Positions 18,460 to 27,815 are shown, numbered from the stretch's first letter. The stretch: 64,000 bases of DNA from Pseudoflavonifractor sp. 524-17 (GCF_009935845.1 NZ_QWEK01000016.1:39655-103654); one strand, 5' to 3'. Made by a program: numbers and translations. The notes: generated by a model from the letters alone, not told the origin.

Positions 18460-18990
18460 CTACTTCTTGCCCTCTTTGGCAGCCTTCGGGGAGAGGAAAA
18501 TGGACATGTGCCGTCCGTCCAGCTTGGGTTCCTTATCCAACGCGGCGACCTCAGCACACTCCTGAGCGAACTTGACCAGAAGATTCCGGCCGATGTCGGT
18601 GTGGGCCATCTCGCGACCGCGGAAGCGGACGGTGACCTTGACCCGGTTGCCCTCACTGAGGAATTTCTGCGCGTTTCGGAGCTTGACGTTGAAATCGTTC
18701 ACATCAATGCTGGGAGACATGCGGACTTCTTTGATCTCCACGACGCGCTGGTTCTTCTTCGCCTCTTTTTCCCGCTTGGTCTGCTCAAACTTGAACTTGC
18801 CGTAGTCCATCAGCTTGCAGACAGGGGGAACGGCGGTGGGGGAAATTTTCACCAGGTCCATATCTGCCTCCACTGCCTTCTCCAGTGCCTCCCGCGCGGA
18901 CATAATGCCCAGCTGCTCACCGGCGGCAGAGACCAGACGGACCTCTTTGTCGCGGATCTCCTCGTTGATTTGATGACCCTTGTTGCTGAT
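18460..18990 (-). CDS. infC: Translation initiation factor IF-3 with ATC start
   Basis: A 176-residue factor that keeps ribosomal subunits apart and checks the start codon. Homology begins well before the first ATG: the in-frame stretch ISNKGHQINEEIRDKEVRLV matches the usual IF-3 N-terminus. There is no ATG, GTG or TTG there, but an ATC at 18988-18990 lies nine bases after GGGAGG (19000-19005), so ATC is the start. Non-standard starts (AUU in E. coli) let IF-3 limit its own synthesis. The conserved linker and C-terminal domain (VKEVRxSP-like IKEVRMSPSIDVNDF; KLDGRHMSIFL) are complete. It heads the operon with rpmI and rplT. Confidence 0.93.
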   Translation of the reverse strand: MSNKGHQINEEIRDKEVRLVSAAGEQLGIMSAREALEKAVEADMDLVKISPTAVPPVCKLMDYGKFKFEQTKREKEAKKNQRVVEIKEVRMSPSIDVNDFNVKLRNAQKFLSEGNRVKVTVRFRGREMAHTDIGRNLLVKFAQECAEVAALDKEPKLDGRHMSIFLSPKAAKEGKK

Positions 18991-19022
18991 ACGACAGCAC
19001 CTCCCATTCTCAATTTTTCAAC

Positions 19023-19085
19023 AAAAAAGCGGCTACCTCTTCCGGTACCCGCGCTACATGAACAAAGCCCGCCGGCACTGCCGGC
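19023..19085 (-). promoter_or_regulatory. infC leader attenuator hairpins
   Basis: In the 165-base leader, the minus-strand RNA first forms a GCCGGC-AGT-GCCGGC hairpin (19071-19085) and then a nine-base stem with one mismatch (19029-19037 with 19044-19052) followed by six T (plus-strand A-run 19023-19028). This is a transcription attenuator placed just before the infC ribosome binding site. It fits known L20-leader control of this operon in Firmicutes, although I cannot confirm the L20-binding fold. Confidence 0.65.
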
Positions 19086-19162
19086 GCGCAAAACCATGTT
19101 GACCTCTTCGCTGACACGCTGGAGGTGAGGACGGGAACCGTTCTGCTTTATTGTGCGTTCCT

Positions 19163-19191
19163 AGTATACCAGCGTCTGACAGCGTTGTCAA
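19163..19191 (-). promoter_or_regulatory. Sigma-A promoter of infC-rpmI-rplT
   Basis: On the minus strand, a perfect TTGACA (19186-19191), a 17-base spacer and TATACT (19163-19168). The predicted start of transcription is about 165 bases before the infC start. Confidence 0.9.
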
Positions 19192-19355
19192 CAAAAATTT
19201 TCTGCTTCATACCTTGTGATATGACGTAAGCGCCTGTATTCCCAACCGGCGGTTTCATGGCGCGGATTGCGCGCAAATACCCCTTGTTTTCTTCTTTCAA
19301 CTGTGCTATCCTAATAAAACAAAGATTGCATTTGAGAGGAAAGGCGTGTCCGCGT

Positions 19356-20090
19356 ATGATGGTTGGCGCACTGTCCATGGATCTCCCCCAGTCCCGTATC
19401 CGTCTCAGCGGTTCGGGCGTTGCTTCAGAGATGGATTTCCGGCAGGTTATGCAGGCCGTCTCTGACAAGACCAATTTAGACGGGCTGTTCGTCCAGGCCT
19501 CCCAGGCCACCGGCGTCCCTGCCGCCCTGCTCAAGGCGGTGGCCAAGGCGGAGTCCAACTTCACCCCCGACGCGGTCTCCCACTGCGGCGCGGTGGGCGT
19601 AATGCAGCTGATGCCGGCCACCGCCCGGGCTCTGGGCGTCAGCGACCCCTACAATGCCGGCCAGAACATCCTGGGCGGCGCAAAATACCTCCGGCAGATG
19701 CTGGACCGCTACGACGGAAATACCACCCTGGCCCTGGCGGCCTATAATGCCGGCCCCGGCAGTGTGGACCGGTACGGCGGCGTTCCTCCCTACGCCGAGA
19801 CCCAGAACTATGTACGCAAGGTGATGGGCTACCTGGGGGGCGACTGCTCTGTTCCCGCCTCTGTCTCTGCCTCCTCCCCCACCGGGGTGATGGACCGGCA
19901 TGTGGAGTCCGCCTCCGCCGCCCTGTCGGAGATCGTCCAAGAGCTCAATGGTACGCCGTGGCTCACCGGGGAGGACCTGGTGCTCTTCTGCGAGTCCATG
20001 AAGCTGTCCGCCGCCGACCGTCTCAACGAGATTCTCTCCGGCGAAGCGGACAGCGGGGAACGGGATTCCCACGGCCCCCGCGCACTGTAA
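19356..20090 (+). CDS. Lytic transglycosylase (SLT domain)
   Basis: A protein of about 244 residues that should cleave peptidoglycan glycan strands. The SLT/lysozyme-like domain spans about residues 50-160: the catalytic Glu is in AVAKAESNF, followed by [22 protein letters not shown] and [31 protein letters not shown], all signatures of the family. No signal peptide or membrane helix is visible, so how it reaches the wall is unclear. The start is uncertain: ATG 19356 follows GAGGAAAGG at long spacing, and 19377 is possible. The C-terminal 90 residues match nothing I know. Confidence 0.88.
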   Translation: MMVGALSMDLPQSRIRLSGSGVASEMDFRQVMQAVSDKTNLDGLFVQASQATGVPAALLKAVAKAESNFTPDAVSHCGAVGVMQLMPATARALGVSDPYNAGQNILGGAKYLRQMLDRYDGNTTLALAAYNAGPGSVDRYGGVPPYAETQNYVRKVMGYLGGDCSVPASVSASSPTGVMDRHVESASAALSEIVQELNGTPWLTGEDLVLFCESMKLSAADRLNEILSGEADSGERDSHGPRAL

Positions 20091-20100
20091 AACCCACCGC

Positions 20101-20141
20101 CGCCCCCGGAACGCCTTTCAGCGTTCCGGGGGCGTTTTTTT
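20101..20141 (+). terminator. Rho-independent terminator after the transglycosylase gene
   Basis: A perfect 14-base stem (CGCCCCCGGAACGC / GCGTTCCGGGGGCG) with a CTTTCA loop and seven T. Confidence 0.95.
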
Positions 20142-20209
20142 ATGTCCCGGGCCAAATTATTGTTTTTCTCTATATCTACAACAGCATAAATTAAAAATTC
20201 GAATATAAT

Positions 20210-20238
20210 TTGACAACCGCGATGCAGACTAATATAGT
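20210..20238 (+). promoter_or_regulatory. Sigma-A promoter of the importer-PHP operon
   Basis: Perfect TTGACA (20210-20215), 17-base spacer, TATAGT (20233-20238). Short arms GCGAT (20219-20223) and ATCGC (20241-20245) flank the -10 and could form an operator. Confidence 0.85.
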
Positions 20239-20301
20239 AATCGCAATGCCGCCGGTTCGCCGGAGGGCATAGCATGTACACAGAAAGGAATGCTGTCAAA
20301 A

Positions 20302-21417
20302 ATGAAACGGAAATTGTTGCCGCTGCTCCTGGCACTGTCCATGGTTCTCGCCCTGGCCGCCTGCGGCGGCGGACAGAGCGCCGCTACCCCCACTCCTGAG
20401 GCCACGCCCAGCGCCGCCCCCTCCGCCGCGCCTACGCCGGAGGCCGATCCCACGCCCGAGCCGGCCCCCGCGCTGTCCGGCACCATGAAGGTTGTGGCCA
20501 CCAGCGAGGACTATGTGGCCCTGTTTGACGTCTTTACCCAGGAGACCGGCGTCAAGGTAGAGCTGCTGTCCATGTCCTCCGGCGAGGTACTCTCCAAGCT
20601 GCGGGCTGAGGGCGGCACCCCCTCCGCTGACCTGTGGTTCGGCGGCGGCATTGACGCCTTCATGAGCGCCAAGGAGGACGGCCTGCTGGAGCAGGTGACC
20701 TTTGACGCCTCTGCCGACTTGGCTGACACCTACAAGGATGCCGACGGCTACTGGTTCTCCAAGGGCATCACCATTGTGGGCTTTTTGGTCAACGACGCCC
20801 TGGCCCAGGAGCTGAGCCTCACCGCCCCCGCCAGCTGGGCCGACCTGACCAAGCCGGAGTACGCCGGTGAAATCATCATGTCCAACCCCGCCGTTTCCGG
20901 CACCAACTACGCTGTCGTCAACGCCCTGCTCCAGACTTTGGGCGACGAGGAGGGCTGGACCTATTTTGAGGCCCTGAACGAGAATATCGCATACTACGGC
21001 AAGCGGGGCTCCGACCCCCTGAATAAGACCGGCGCCGGCGAGTACGCCATCGGCATCTCCTATATTGACCGGGGCGTGGAGGCCCAGGCCCAGGAGAAGG
21101 GGCTGACCATCGTCTATCCCTCTGACGGCATTCCCTGGGTGCCGGAGGGCGTGGCCGTGTTCAAGAACGCAGAGAATGTGGAGGCCGCCAAGTACTTTGT
21201 GGAGTGGCTGTTCAGCAGCGACGAAAACCTGCGTATGCTGGCCGACATCGACAAGAAGGACGGCGCCAAGCTGGTCAAGCCCTCTCTGGAGGGGGTTGAG
21301 CTGGGCTACGACACCGGCATTCTCATGAAAGAGGATCTCTCCCTGTTCGGCAGCCAGCGCACCGAGATTCTGGAGCGCTTTGAGACCTTGATGGGCGACA
21401 AGGCCGCCGATGAATAA
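20302..21417 (+). CDS. ABC transporter substrate-binding lipoprotein (AfuA/FbpA class)
   Basis: A lipoprotein of about 371 residues anchored outside the membrane. The signal peptide ends in the lipobox LAAC, followed by a Gly-rich and Thr/Ala/Pro-rich linker (to about residue 60) and a family 1 periplasmic-binding fold of the Fe3+/spermidine/sugar-phosphate class, with SADLWFGGGIDAFM and GIPWVPEGVAVFKNAEN. ATG 20302 is preferred, since the earlier ATG at 20290 abuts the AAAGGA site. It is the first gene of a four-gene operon. The class includes iron binders and AfuA, which binds hexose phosphates; the PHP phosphoesterase at the end of the operon makes a phosphorylated ligand the better guess. 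Confidence 0.85.
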   Translation: MKRKLLPLLLALSMVLALAACGGGQSAATPTPEATPSAAPSAAPTPEADPTPEPAPALSGTMKVVATSEDYVALFDVFTQETGVKVELLSMSSGEVLSKLRAEGGTPSADLWFGGGIDAFMSAKEDGLLEQVTFDASADLADTYKDADGYWFSKGITIVGFLVNDALAQELSLTAPASWADLTKPEYAGEIIMSNPAVSGTNYAVVNALLQTLGDEEGWTYFEALNENIAYYGKRGSDPLNKTGAGEYAIGISYIDRGVEAQAQEKGLTIVYPSDGIPWVPEGVAVFKNAENVEAAKYFVEWLFSSDENLRMLADIDKKDGAKLVKPSLEGVELGYDTGILMKEDLSLFGSQRTEILERFETLMGDKAADE

Positions 21418-23149
21418 GCATGGCACTTCCGCGCCGCCCCCCCGCCCCCAGGGCGGGGGGGATCGCTGCGGTTCCGCCGGAAAAGGGGCATCTTTGGATG
21501 CCCTTTTTCGCCTTTTCGGCCGCGGGGCAGACAAGCTGGTTCTGCTGACCCTGCTGGGACTGGTGTGCCTGTTCGTCCTCGTCCCCATTGTGTTCATCGT
21601 CCTGCGCAGCTTCCGGGGTGCGGACGGCCTCACCTTGGAGTTCTACCAGACGGTCTGGCAGCAGTACCGGGACAACCTGTGGAACAGCGTCTTTGTGGGG
21701 GTGTGTACGGCGGTATTGTGTACCCTCTTCTCGGTGGCCGCCGCGCTCTTTCTGGCCACACGCCAGCGCTGGGGCAAGCTGTTGTGCATGGCTATTCTGC
21801 TTATCACCATGGTCTCGCCCCCCTTTGTCTCCTCTCTGGCCTATATCCAGCTCTACGGCCGGCGCGGCTGGATCACCCACCGGCTGCTGGGGCTGTCTTG
21901 GAATCCCTACAACTGCTGGGGCGTCATTTTAATGCAGAGCATTTCCTTTGTCCCCCTGAACGCCCTCTTCCTCAACGGGATGCTGGAAAAGCTGGACACA
22001 GGAAGCCTACAGGCCGCCCGGGACCTGGGCGCCAAGCCCGCCGCCATTCTGCGGGACGTGGTTCTCCCCCTGCTGGGGCCAGGCATTCTGGTATCGCTGC
22101 TGCTGTCCTTTGTCCGCTCTCTGGCCGACTTCGGTACGCCGGTGATCATCGGCGGGCGGTTCTCCACCATCGCCTCGGAGATCTATCTCCAGCTGGTGGG
22201 CTACTCCAATCTGGAGAAGGCCGCCGCTATGAATCTCTTTCTGCTGCTCCCCTCCATCGCCGCCTTTTTTGTGTACCGCGCCCTGATGCGGCAGACCGAC
22301 CGCCTGGCCCAGGCCGGCCGCTCCCGGCAGGAGGCGCTGCAGCTCCCCCTGCGCCGCTGCGGAGCGGCGGGGGTGCTGATCCTCGCCGTCAGCCTGCTGT
22401 TCTTTCTGGCCATGGTGCTGCAATACGGCTGCATTTTCCTGTCCGGCTTCCTGCGCAGCAGCCGGGAGGGGTATGTCTTCACCACCCAGTATCTCAAGCA
22501 GCTGTTCACCTATGATCGCAGCACCATGCTGCGCAGCGTAGGCTACGCCCTCATTGTCTCTCTGGCCGGCACTCTGCTTGCCATGCTCTTCTCCTACTAT
22601 ATGGAGCGGCGGCGGGTGCCTGGGCGACACTTCTTCGACTGCCTGGTCACTCTGCCCTATATGATCCCCGGCACCTGCTTCGGCATCGGCTATATTCTGG
22701 CCTTCAACCATCCGCCCCTGAAGCTCACTGGCACGGCGGTCATTGTGCTGGCTAACATGCTCTTCAAGCAGCTGCCCACCACCACCAAGATCTGTTCCGC
22801 CGCCTTAGCCCAGGTCCCCACTTCTCTGGAGCGGGCAGTCCGGGATCTGGGCGGCGGCCAGTGGTCCGTGCTGCGGGATGTCATCTTCCCCGGCCTGCGC
22901 CCCGCCTTCCTCAGCTGCTTTGTCTACAACTTCTCCAGCAGCATGACTACTGCTGGAGCCATTCTCTTCCTCATCAGTCCCGGGCGGAAGCTGGCGGTCT
23001 TCAAGCTCTTCGACGCGGTCCAGGTGGGGGAGTACGCCACGGCCTCCCTCATTGCCACCACCATCATTGTCCTGGTGCTGGCGGTGGAGGGGAGCGTCTA
23101 CGCCCTCACCACCCTGGGCGCCCGGCGGCCCGCCCCGAAACGATCTTAA
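21410..23149 (+). CDS. ABC transporter permease, two fused halves (AfuB/FbpB type)
   Basis: A 579-residue membrane protein with about 12 helices and two binding-protein-dependent transport domains. Each half has an EAA-like loop: LQAARDLGAKPAAILRDVVLPLLGPG and LERAVRDLGGGQWSVLRDVIFPGLRPA, which contact the ATPase. Fused permeases of this length are typical of FbpB and AfuB. The start codon overlaps the end of the binding-protein gene by eight bases, so translation is coupled. Confidence 0.92.
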   Translation: MNKHGTSAPPPRPQGGGDRCGSAGKGASLDALFRLFGRGADKLVLLTLLGLVCLFVLVPIVFIVLRSFRGADGLTLEFYQTVWQQYRDNLWNSVFVGVCTAVLCTLFSVAAALFLATRQRWGKLLCMAILLITMVSPPFVSSLAYIQLYGRRGWITHRLLGLSWNPYNCWGVILMQSISFVPLNALFLNGMLEKLDTGSLQAARDLGAKPAAILRDVVLPLLGPGILVSLLLSFVRSLADFGTPVIIGGRFSTIASEIYLQLVGYSNLEKAAAMNLFLLLPSIAAFFVYRALMRQTDRLAQAGRSRQEALQLPLRRCGAAGVLILAVSLLFFLAMVLQYGCIFLSGFLRSSREGYVFTTQYLKQLFTYDRSTMLRSVGYALIVSLAGTLLAMLFSYYMERRRVPGRHFFDCLVTLPYMIPGTCFGIGYILAFNHPPLKLTGTAVIVLANMLFKQLPTTTKICSAALAQVPTSLERAVRDLGGGQWSVLRDVIFPGLRPAFLSCFVYNFSSSMTTAGAILFLISPGRKLAVFKLFDAVQVGEYATASLIATTIIVLVLAVEGSVYALTTLGARRPAPKRS

Positions 23150-23164
23150 CAAGGAGGACTGTCT

Positions 23165-23947
23165 GTGTATCTTGACTTGTCCCATTTGAAGAAACGCTTT
23201 AGTGAGAAAGAGGTGGTGCAGGATCTCTCCCTCTCCTTGGAGCGGGGGCAGCTCCTGTGTATCCTGGGGTCCTCCGGCTGCGGGAAGACCACCACGCTGA
23301 ACATGATCGGCGGCTTTCTCACCCCGGACGGCGGGCGCATCCTGCTGGACGGTCAGGACATCACCCACATGCCGCCGGAACAGCGGCCTGTGACCACCGT
23401 CTTTCAGTCCTACGGCCTGTTTCCCCACATGACGGTGCTCCAAAATGTGATCTACGGACTGAAATTCCGCGCCTATTCCAAAGCCCAGGCCAGAGAGAAG
23501 GGGGCGGAGTACCTCCGCCTGGTGGGGCTGGAGGGCTATGAAAACGCCCGCATCTACGAGATCAGCGGCGGACAGCAGCAGCGGGTGGCCCTGGCCCGGG
23601 CCCTGATTGTGGAGCCCAAGCTCTGCCTGCTGGACGAGCCCTTCTCCAATTTAGACGCCGCGCTGCGGGTGAAAATGCGCCAGGAGCTGAAAAAGCTCCA
23701 GCGGGACCTGGGCATGACGATGGTCTTTGTCACCCACGACCAGGAGGAGGCCCTCATTCTGGCCGACTATATGGCCATCATGGAGAAGGGCCGTCTGGTC
23801 CAGTACGGCACTCCTCTGGACATCTACCACCAGCCTGCCGACTCCTTTGTCTCCGGCTTCCTGGGGCTGGACGACCTCCTCTGGCAGCCGGACGGCTCCG
23901 TCTGGAAAGTGGTCAAAAAAGAGGTGAAGGGGGAATCTCCATGCTGA
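23165..23947 (+). CDS. ABC transporter ATP-binding protein (AfuC/FbpC/PotA class)
   Basis: A 260-residue ATPase that drives the importer. Walker A is GSSGCGKTTT, the Q-loop FQSYGLFPHMTV, the signature SGGQQQRVALARAL, Walker B LCLLDEPFSNLD and the switch His in VTHDQEEAL. The C-terminal extension seen in PotA or MalK is very short. It starts with GTG after AAGGAGGACTGTCT. Its last seven bases overlap the start of the PHP gene. Confidence 0.93.
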   Translation: MYLDLSHLKKRFSEKEVVQDLSLSLERGQLLCILGSSGCGKTTTLNMIGGFLTPDGGRILLDGQDITHMPPEQRPVTTVFQSYGLFPHMTVLQNVIYGLKFRAYSKAQAREKGAEYLRLVGLEGYENARIYEISGGQQQRVALARALIVEPKLCLLDEPFSNLDAALRVKMRQELKKLQRDLGMTMVFVTHDQEEALILADYMAIMEKGRLVQYGTPLDIYHQPADSFVSGFLGLDDLLWQPDGSVWKVVKKEVKGESPC

Positions 23948-24567
23948 TTGACATGCACCTGCACGAGCGGACCTGCTCCCTGGACAGCGCTCTGTCCTTG
24001 GAGGAGATTGTCACCCTGGCCAAGGCCCGGGGGCTGGACGGCGTGTGCATCACCGACCACGACAGCATGGGCCTGCGGGAGGAAGCGGAGCGCTACTCCC
24101 GCAGGGTAAACTTCCCCATCTTTGTGGGCATTGAGTTTTTCTCCCTCCAGGGCGATATCACCGCCTGGGGGATCGACGACTACCCCCCCACCCGGGTGGA
24201 TGCCCAGACCTTTATCGACCATGTCAACGCCGCCGGAGGCTTCTGCGTCTCCTGCCACCCTTTCCGCAACAACAACCGGGGGCTGGAGGACAACCTGCGC
24301 CGGGTAAAGGGCCTCCACGGCGTGGAGGTCCTCAACGGCAGCACCACGCTGGAGGCCAACCGCACCGCCCTGTCCTATTGCAGGCAGCTGGGCCTCCAGC
24401 CCATCGGGGCCAGCGACGCCCACGTCCCCGGACAGGTGGGCAAGTATGTCACCTGGCTGCCGGAGACCGTAGCTACCCTGTCGGATTTCGTGGCCCAGCT
24501 CCACGCCCGGCCCGTCCGGCCCGCCATTTGGAACGGCTCCGGATACGACGTGGTGGACGATTTTTAG
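23941..24567 (+). CDS. PHP-domain metal-dependent phosphoesterase
   Basis: A 208-residue cytosolic enzyme of the polymerase-and-histidinol-phosphatase superfamily. Metal ligands are visible in order: DMHLH at 4-8, TDHDS near 37-41, an acidic residue in GIEFF near 61, SCHPFR near 100 and SDAH near 159. Members hydrolyse phosphate esters such as histidinol phosphate, nucleoside bisphosphates or sugar phosphates. Its start overlaps the ATPase gene, which ties it to the importer: it may strip phosphate from the imported compound. That role is an inference. Confidence 0.85.
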   Translation: MLIDMHLHERTCSLDSALSLEEIVTLAKARGLDGVCITDHDSMGLREEAERYSRRVNFPIFVGIEFFSLQGDITAWGIDDYPPTRVDAQTFIDHVNAAGGFCVSCHPFRNNNRGLEDNLRRVKGLHGVEVLNGSTTLEANRTALSYCRQLGLQPIGASDAHVPGQVGKYVTWLPETVATLSDFVAQLHARPVRPAIWNGSGYDVVDDF

Positions 24568-24614
24568 AGCCTGTATTCCGCGTTCTATGGCTGTGAATGC
24601 ACTTATACATAAAT

Positions 24615-24658
24615 AAGCAGGACGGAGAGGGGTTGTAAACTCCCTTTCCGTCCTGCTT
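24615..24658. terminator. Bidirectional terminator between convergent genes
   Basis: A 12-base perfect stem (AAGCAGGACGGA / TCCGTCCTGCTT) with a long, partly paired loop. It lies between the PHP gene and the convergent hybrid kinase gene, with T-rich tails of modest length on both sides. Confidence 0.75.
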
Positions 24659-24662
24659 TATG

Positions 24663-27623
24663 TTATTTGCCACCCTTGGGCTTTTTCTGGTGAAAATCCC
24701 ACAGCCGGGATATGGTGGCCTTCAGCTTATCCATATCAATGGGCTTTGCCGTGTGGGCGCTCATGCCGGCGGCCAAGGCCGCCTGGATATCCTCCTCAAA
24801 GGCGTTTGCCGTCATAGCAATGATGGGGATGCTCTTTGCCGAAGGGTGGCTGCTGGCCCGGATGGCCCGGGTGGCCTCATAGCCGTCCATAACCGGCATC
24901 TGCACATCCATAAAGATCATGTCAAACTCACCGGGCTGGGTCCGGGTGAAGCGCTTTACCGCCTCCTCACCGTTGGACACCACCTCGCATTGGACGCCCT
25001 CAATCTCCAGCAGCTCCACCAGGATCTCCGCGTTGATCTCGTTGTCCTCCGCCGCCAGCACCTTCAGCCCTTCCAGGGAGGTCTCCGTCTGGGCAGGGGA
25101 ATCGACCGCGTCTTCCGCTCCCTCCAGCAGCTGCGCCACCGCCCGCTGGAAGCTGGACAGGAAGAACGGCTTCGGCAGGAACATATCAATTTCAGCGCCC
25201 TGGGCCGCCTCCTTGGCCGCCTCCAGATCGTAGGAGGTCAGTACAAAAATCGGCACTTCCGTCCCTATCCTCCGGCGAATACGCCGGGCGGTCTCCAGTC
25301 CGTCTATTCCAGGCATTTTCCAGTCCAGCAGGATGATGTGGAACGCCTCTCCCCGGGCGTGGGCGCCGGCGGCCAGCTCCACCGCTGTGGCGCCGTCCGT
25401 GGCGTAGGAAACCTCCACCCCGGTGCCGTCCATAGCGCCCTGCACCCCCAGGCAGATGCCTTCCTCGTCGTCCACCACCAGCAGGCGGGTAATGCTGTGG
25501 TGCTGCCAGAAGGCGTCATCCCGCTCTGGGTTGGCCACCGCCAGCTCCACCTCCACCGTGAAGGTGCTCCCCCGCTCCAGCTCGCTCTGGACGAAGATGG
25601 TGCCGCCCATCAGGTCGATGATGTTTTTTGTAATGGCCATGCCCAAGCCGGTCCCCTGAATCTCCCGGGTGGCCTCAGTGATCTCCCGGGAGAAGGGGTC
25701 GAAGATGGTTTGGACAAAGGCCTCGCTCATGCCGTAGCCGTCATCCGCCACAGAGAACTGAAGATGAGCCCGCCGCATGGTATTCTGCTCCAGCCCCTCC
25801 ACGGTAAGAGAGACATGCCCCCCCGTCTGGGTATACTTCACCGCGTTGGACAGCAGGTTGATCAGCACCTGGTTCAGCCGCAGCTTGTCGCCCAGCAGCA
25901 GCTCCGGCAGGCTGCCCTTTGTATAGAGCTCAAAGCTCTGCTCCTTGGCCCGCACCTGGGGGAGCATCATGGTGTACAGCTCGTCGATGAGCACCGGCAG
26001 GCTGAATTCCGAGATGTTCAGCGAGGTCTTGCCGCTTTCAATCTTGCTCATGTCCAGAATATCATTGATAAGGCCCAGCAGGTGCTGGCTGGAGGAGGCG
26101 ATTTTCCGTGTGTACTCCCGTACTTTCTCCGGGTCGTTGGCGTCCCGCCCCAGCAGGACGGAGAAGCCCACAATGGCGTTCATGGGCGTACGGATGTCGT
26201 GGGACATATTGGCCAGGAAGTTGCTCTTGGCCTCGTTGGCGGCCTTGGCCGTGTGCAGCGCCTCCCCCAGGGTCTCGTACATCTGGCGCTCCTTCGTGCG
26301 GTCAGAGAGCATCAGAATAAACTGGTCCCGCCGCTCCAGGGAACAGTGGTGGATGAGCTTTTTGAACCAGCGCAGCTCGTGGGTCTTGGCGTGGAGGATG
26401 TCCTGCTCCCCCGTCCACACGCTGTTGATGGGAATGGCCGCCAGCGTTTCGGGAGACAGGGGCTGCTGTCCGTCGGGGAGCATATACTCCGCCTCCCCGA
26501 ACAACAGGCAGCGCACATCCTTACGGATCTCCTCCGGCTCCAGGCCCACCACCCGCTCCAGGTTGGGGCTGACATACTCTGCTGTAAAATCCTTCGGTGA
26601 GAAGAGAATGAAAATGTCGTCGGTATTCTCTGTCAGCAGATCAAACAGCTGCTCCCGGGAATAGATTTCCCGGTTCTTTTCCACCATACGGCGGCGGTTG
26701 CTCATAATCACAGACAGAATGATGCCCACAGCGATTACGCCGAAGAGCAGGGCCATGACCACCAGCGTCGCAATAACAAAGCTGTTCATATTGGCGTTCA
26801 CCAGATCCACCGGCGCAATCCCTGCCAGCATCCAGCCGGAGAAGCCCACCGGCTGATAGCACAGATAATAGGCCGTCCCGTCCAGATGGCAGATGGTCAC
26901 ACGCTGCTCGCCGTTCGCCCAATCCCGGGCAATCTTCTCCATATCCTCTTGGGAAAAGGTACCGCTGCGGTCCAGATAGTCCAGAAAATGCTCCGGCTGC
27001 TTCTCACGGCTCTGGGAGGAAAACAGAACACGGCCGTCCGGATACGTAATGAAACAGTCGCTCTTGCCGGAGAACGCCTGGATGCTCAGCGCTTTTGTCA
27101 TATCATCCGTGCGAAAGCTCATCCCGATGGCCCCGTAATCAAAGTCCCGATAGCGCCCCGGCTGTACAGGCACGGCAAAAATGGTGACCCATTCCCCGCC
27201 GGATCCCTCGCCGTCCACCACGATGTTTTCCCCGCTTCGCGTCAGTCTTTCCAGATTATCCCCCAGCTCCAGACGGCCGGTCTCTCCCAGGTCGGTGACG
27301 TAAGCGCCCTCCTCATCCAGGAAATAAAAGGACGCAAAATGCCAGTCCTCCTTCGCCGTCTGGAGAAAAGCAAAGAATTCCTCCGGATTGGCCTCCGCCG
27401 TGCTGGAAACATAGCGGCTCCAGCTGCGCAGAATCCGCCAGTTCTTTGTGAGGGTGGTGCGAAGCGTATTGTTCATCTGGGTGTATATCTCCTCCAGGTG
27501 GCTCACACTCTCCTGGTAGATCTGCCGGGAAGCGAATCCAGAGTAGCCAATACTGATCAAAATCACCACTGCAAGCACAGCAACTATCGCGGCAGCTCCC
27601 CGCTGCTTTTTCTGGGCTATCAT
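24663..27623 (-). CDS. Hybrid sensor histidine kinase with two receiver domains
   Basis: A 986-residue membrane kinase. A first helix (about residues 9-30) and a second (about 280-305) enclose an extracellular sensor of Cache type. A PAS-like segment follows (about 325-450), then the phosphorylation helix with MSHDIRTPMN (His475), the ATPase domain (NLLSNAVKYTQ; GTGLGMAITK), and two receivers with phospho-acceptors Asp767 (LLDWKMPG) and Asp906 (FMDVQMP). No output domain is present, so the signal leaves by protein contacts or phosphotransfer. AGGGGGAAATGT before ATG 27623 sets the start; a long frame extends 26 codons upstream. Confidence 0.92.
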   Translation of the reverse strand: MIAQKKQRGAAAIVAVLAVVILISIGYSGFASRQIYQESVSHLEEIYTQMNNTLRTTLTKNWRILRSWSRYVSSTAEANPEEFFAFLQTAKEDWHFASFYFLDEEGAYVTDLGETGRLELGDNLERLTRSGENIVVDGEGSGGEWVTIFAVPVQPGRYRDFDYGAIGMSFRTDDMTKALSIQAFSGKSDCFITYPDGRVLFSSQSREKQPEHFLDYLDRSGTFSQEDMEKIARDWANGEQRVTICHLDGTAYYLCYQPVGFSGWMLAGIAPVDLVNANMNSFVIATLVVMALLFGVIAVGIILSVIMSNRRRMVEKNREIYSREQLFDLLTENTDDIFILFSPKDFTAEYVSPNLERVVGLEPEEIRKDVRCLLFGEAEYMLPDGQQPLSPETLAAIPINSVWTGEQDILHAKTHELRWFKKLIHHCSLERRDQFILMLSDRTKERQMYETLGEALHTAKAANEAKSNFLANMSHDIRTPMNAIVGFSVLLGRDANDPEKVREYTRKIASSSQHLLGLINDILDMSKIESGKTSLNISEFSLPVLIDELYTMMLPQVRAKEQSFELYTKGSLPELLLGDKLRLNQVLINLLSNAVKYTQTGGHVSLTVEGLEQNTMRRAHLQFSVADDGYGMSEAFVQTIFDPFSREITEATREIQGTGLGMAITKNIIDLMGGTIFVQSELERGSTFTVEVELAVANPERDDAFWQHHSITRLLVVDDEEGICLGVQGAMDGTGVEVSYATDGATAVELAAGAHARGEAFHIILLDWKMPGIDGLETARRIRRRIGTEVPIFVLTSYDLEAAKEAAQGAEIDMFLPKPFFLSSFQRAVAQLLEGAEDAVDSPAQTETSLEGLKVLAAEDNEINAEILVELLEIEGVQCEVVSNGEEAVKRFTRTQPGEFDMIFMDVQMPVMDGYEATRAIRASSHPSAKSIPIIAMTANAFEEDIQAALAAGMSAHTAKPIDMDKLKATISRLWDFHQKKPKGGK

Positions 27624-27706
27624 ACATTTCCCCCTGTTTCCAGCTTCATCCCGCAGCCTGTATCCCACAGGCGCACAGCTGAGTACTCCCCTATTATACA
27701 TACTAT

Positions 27707-27735
27707 ATTATAGCAGTTTTTTTCGGCGCTGCCAA
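27707..27735 (-). promoter_or_regulatory. Sigma-A promoter of the hybrid kinase gene
   Basis: On the minus strand, TTGGCA (27730-27735), 17 bases, perfect TATAAT (27707-27712), 84 bases before the start codon. Confidence 0.75.
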
Positions 27736-27815
27736 GATCCCACCTCACTTATTTCTCCGCCTCTCCTCTCCCGCGGCCCAATCCACTCTTCTTGCTGCCG
27801 CATACAGCTTCTTGA

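Noticed and set aside
24660..26600. 646-residue plus-strand frame opposite the hybrid kinase
   Set aside because: Antisense shadow; Gln/Leu/Arg/His-rich composition without domains.
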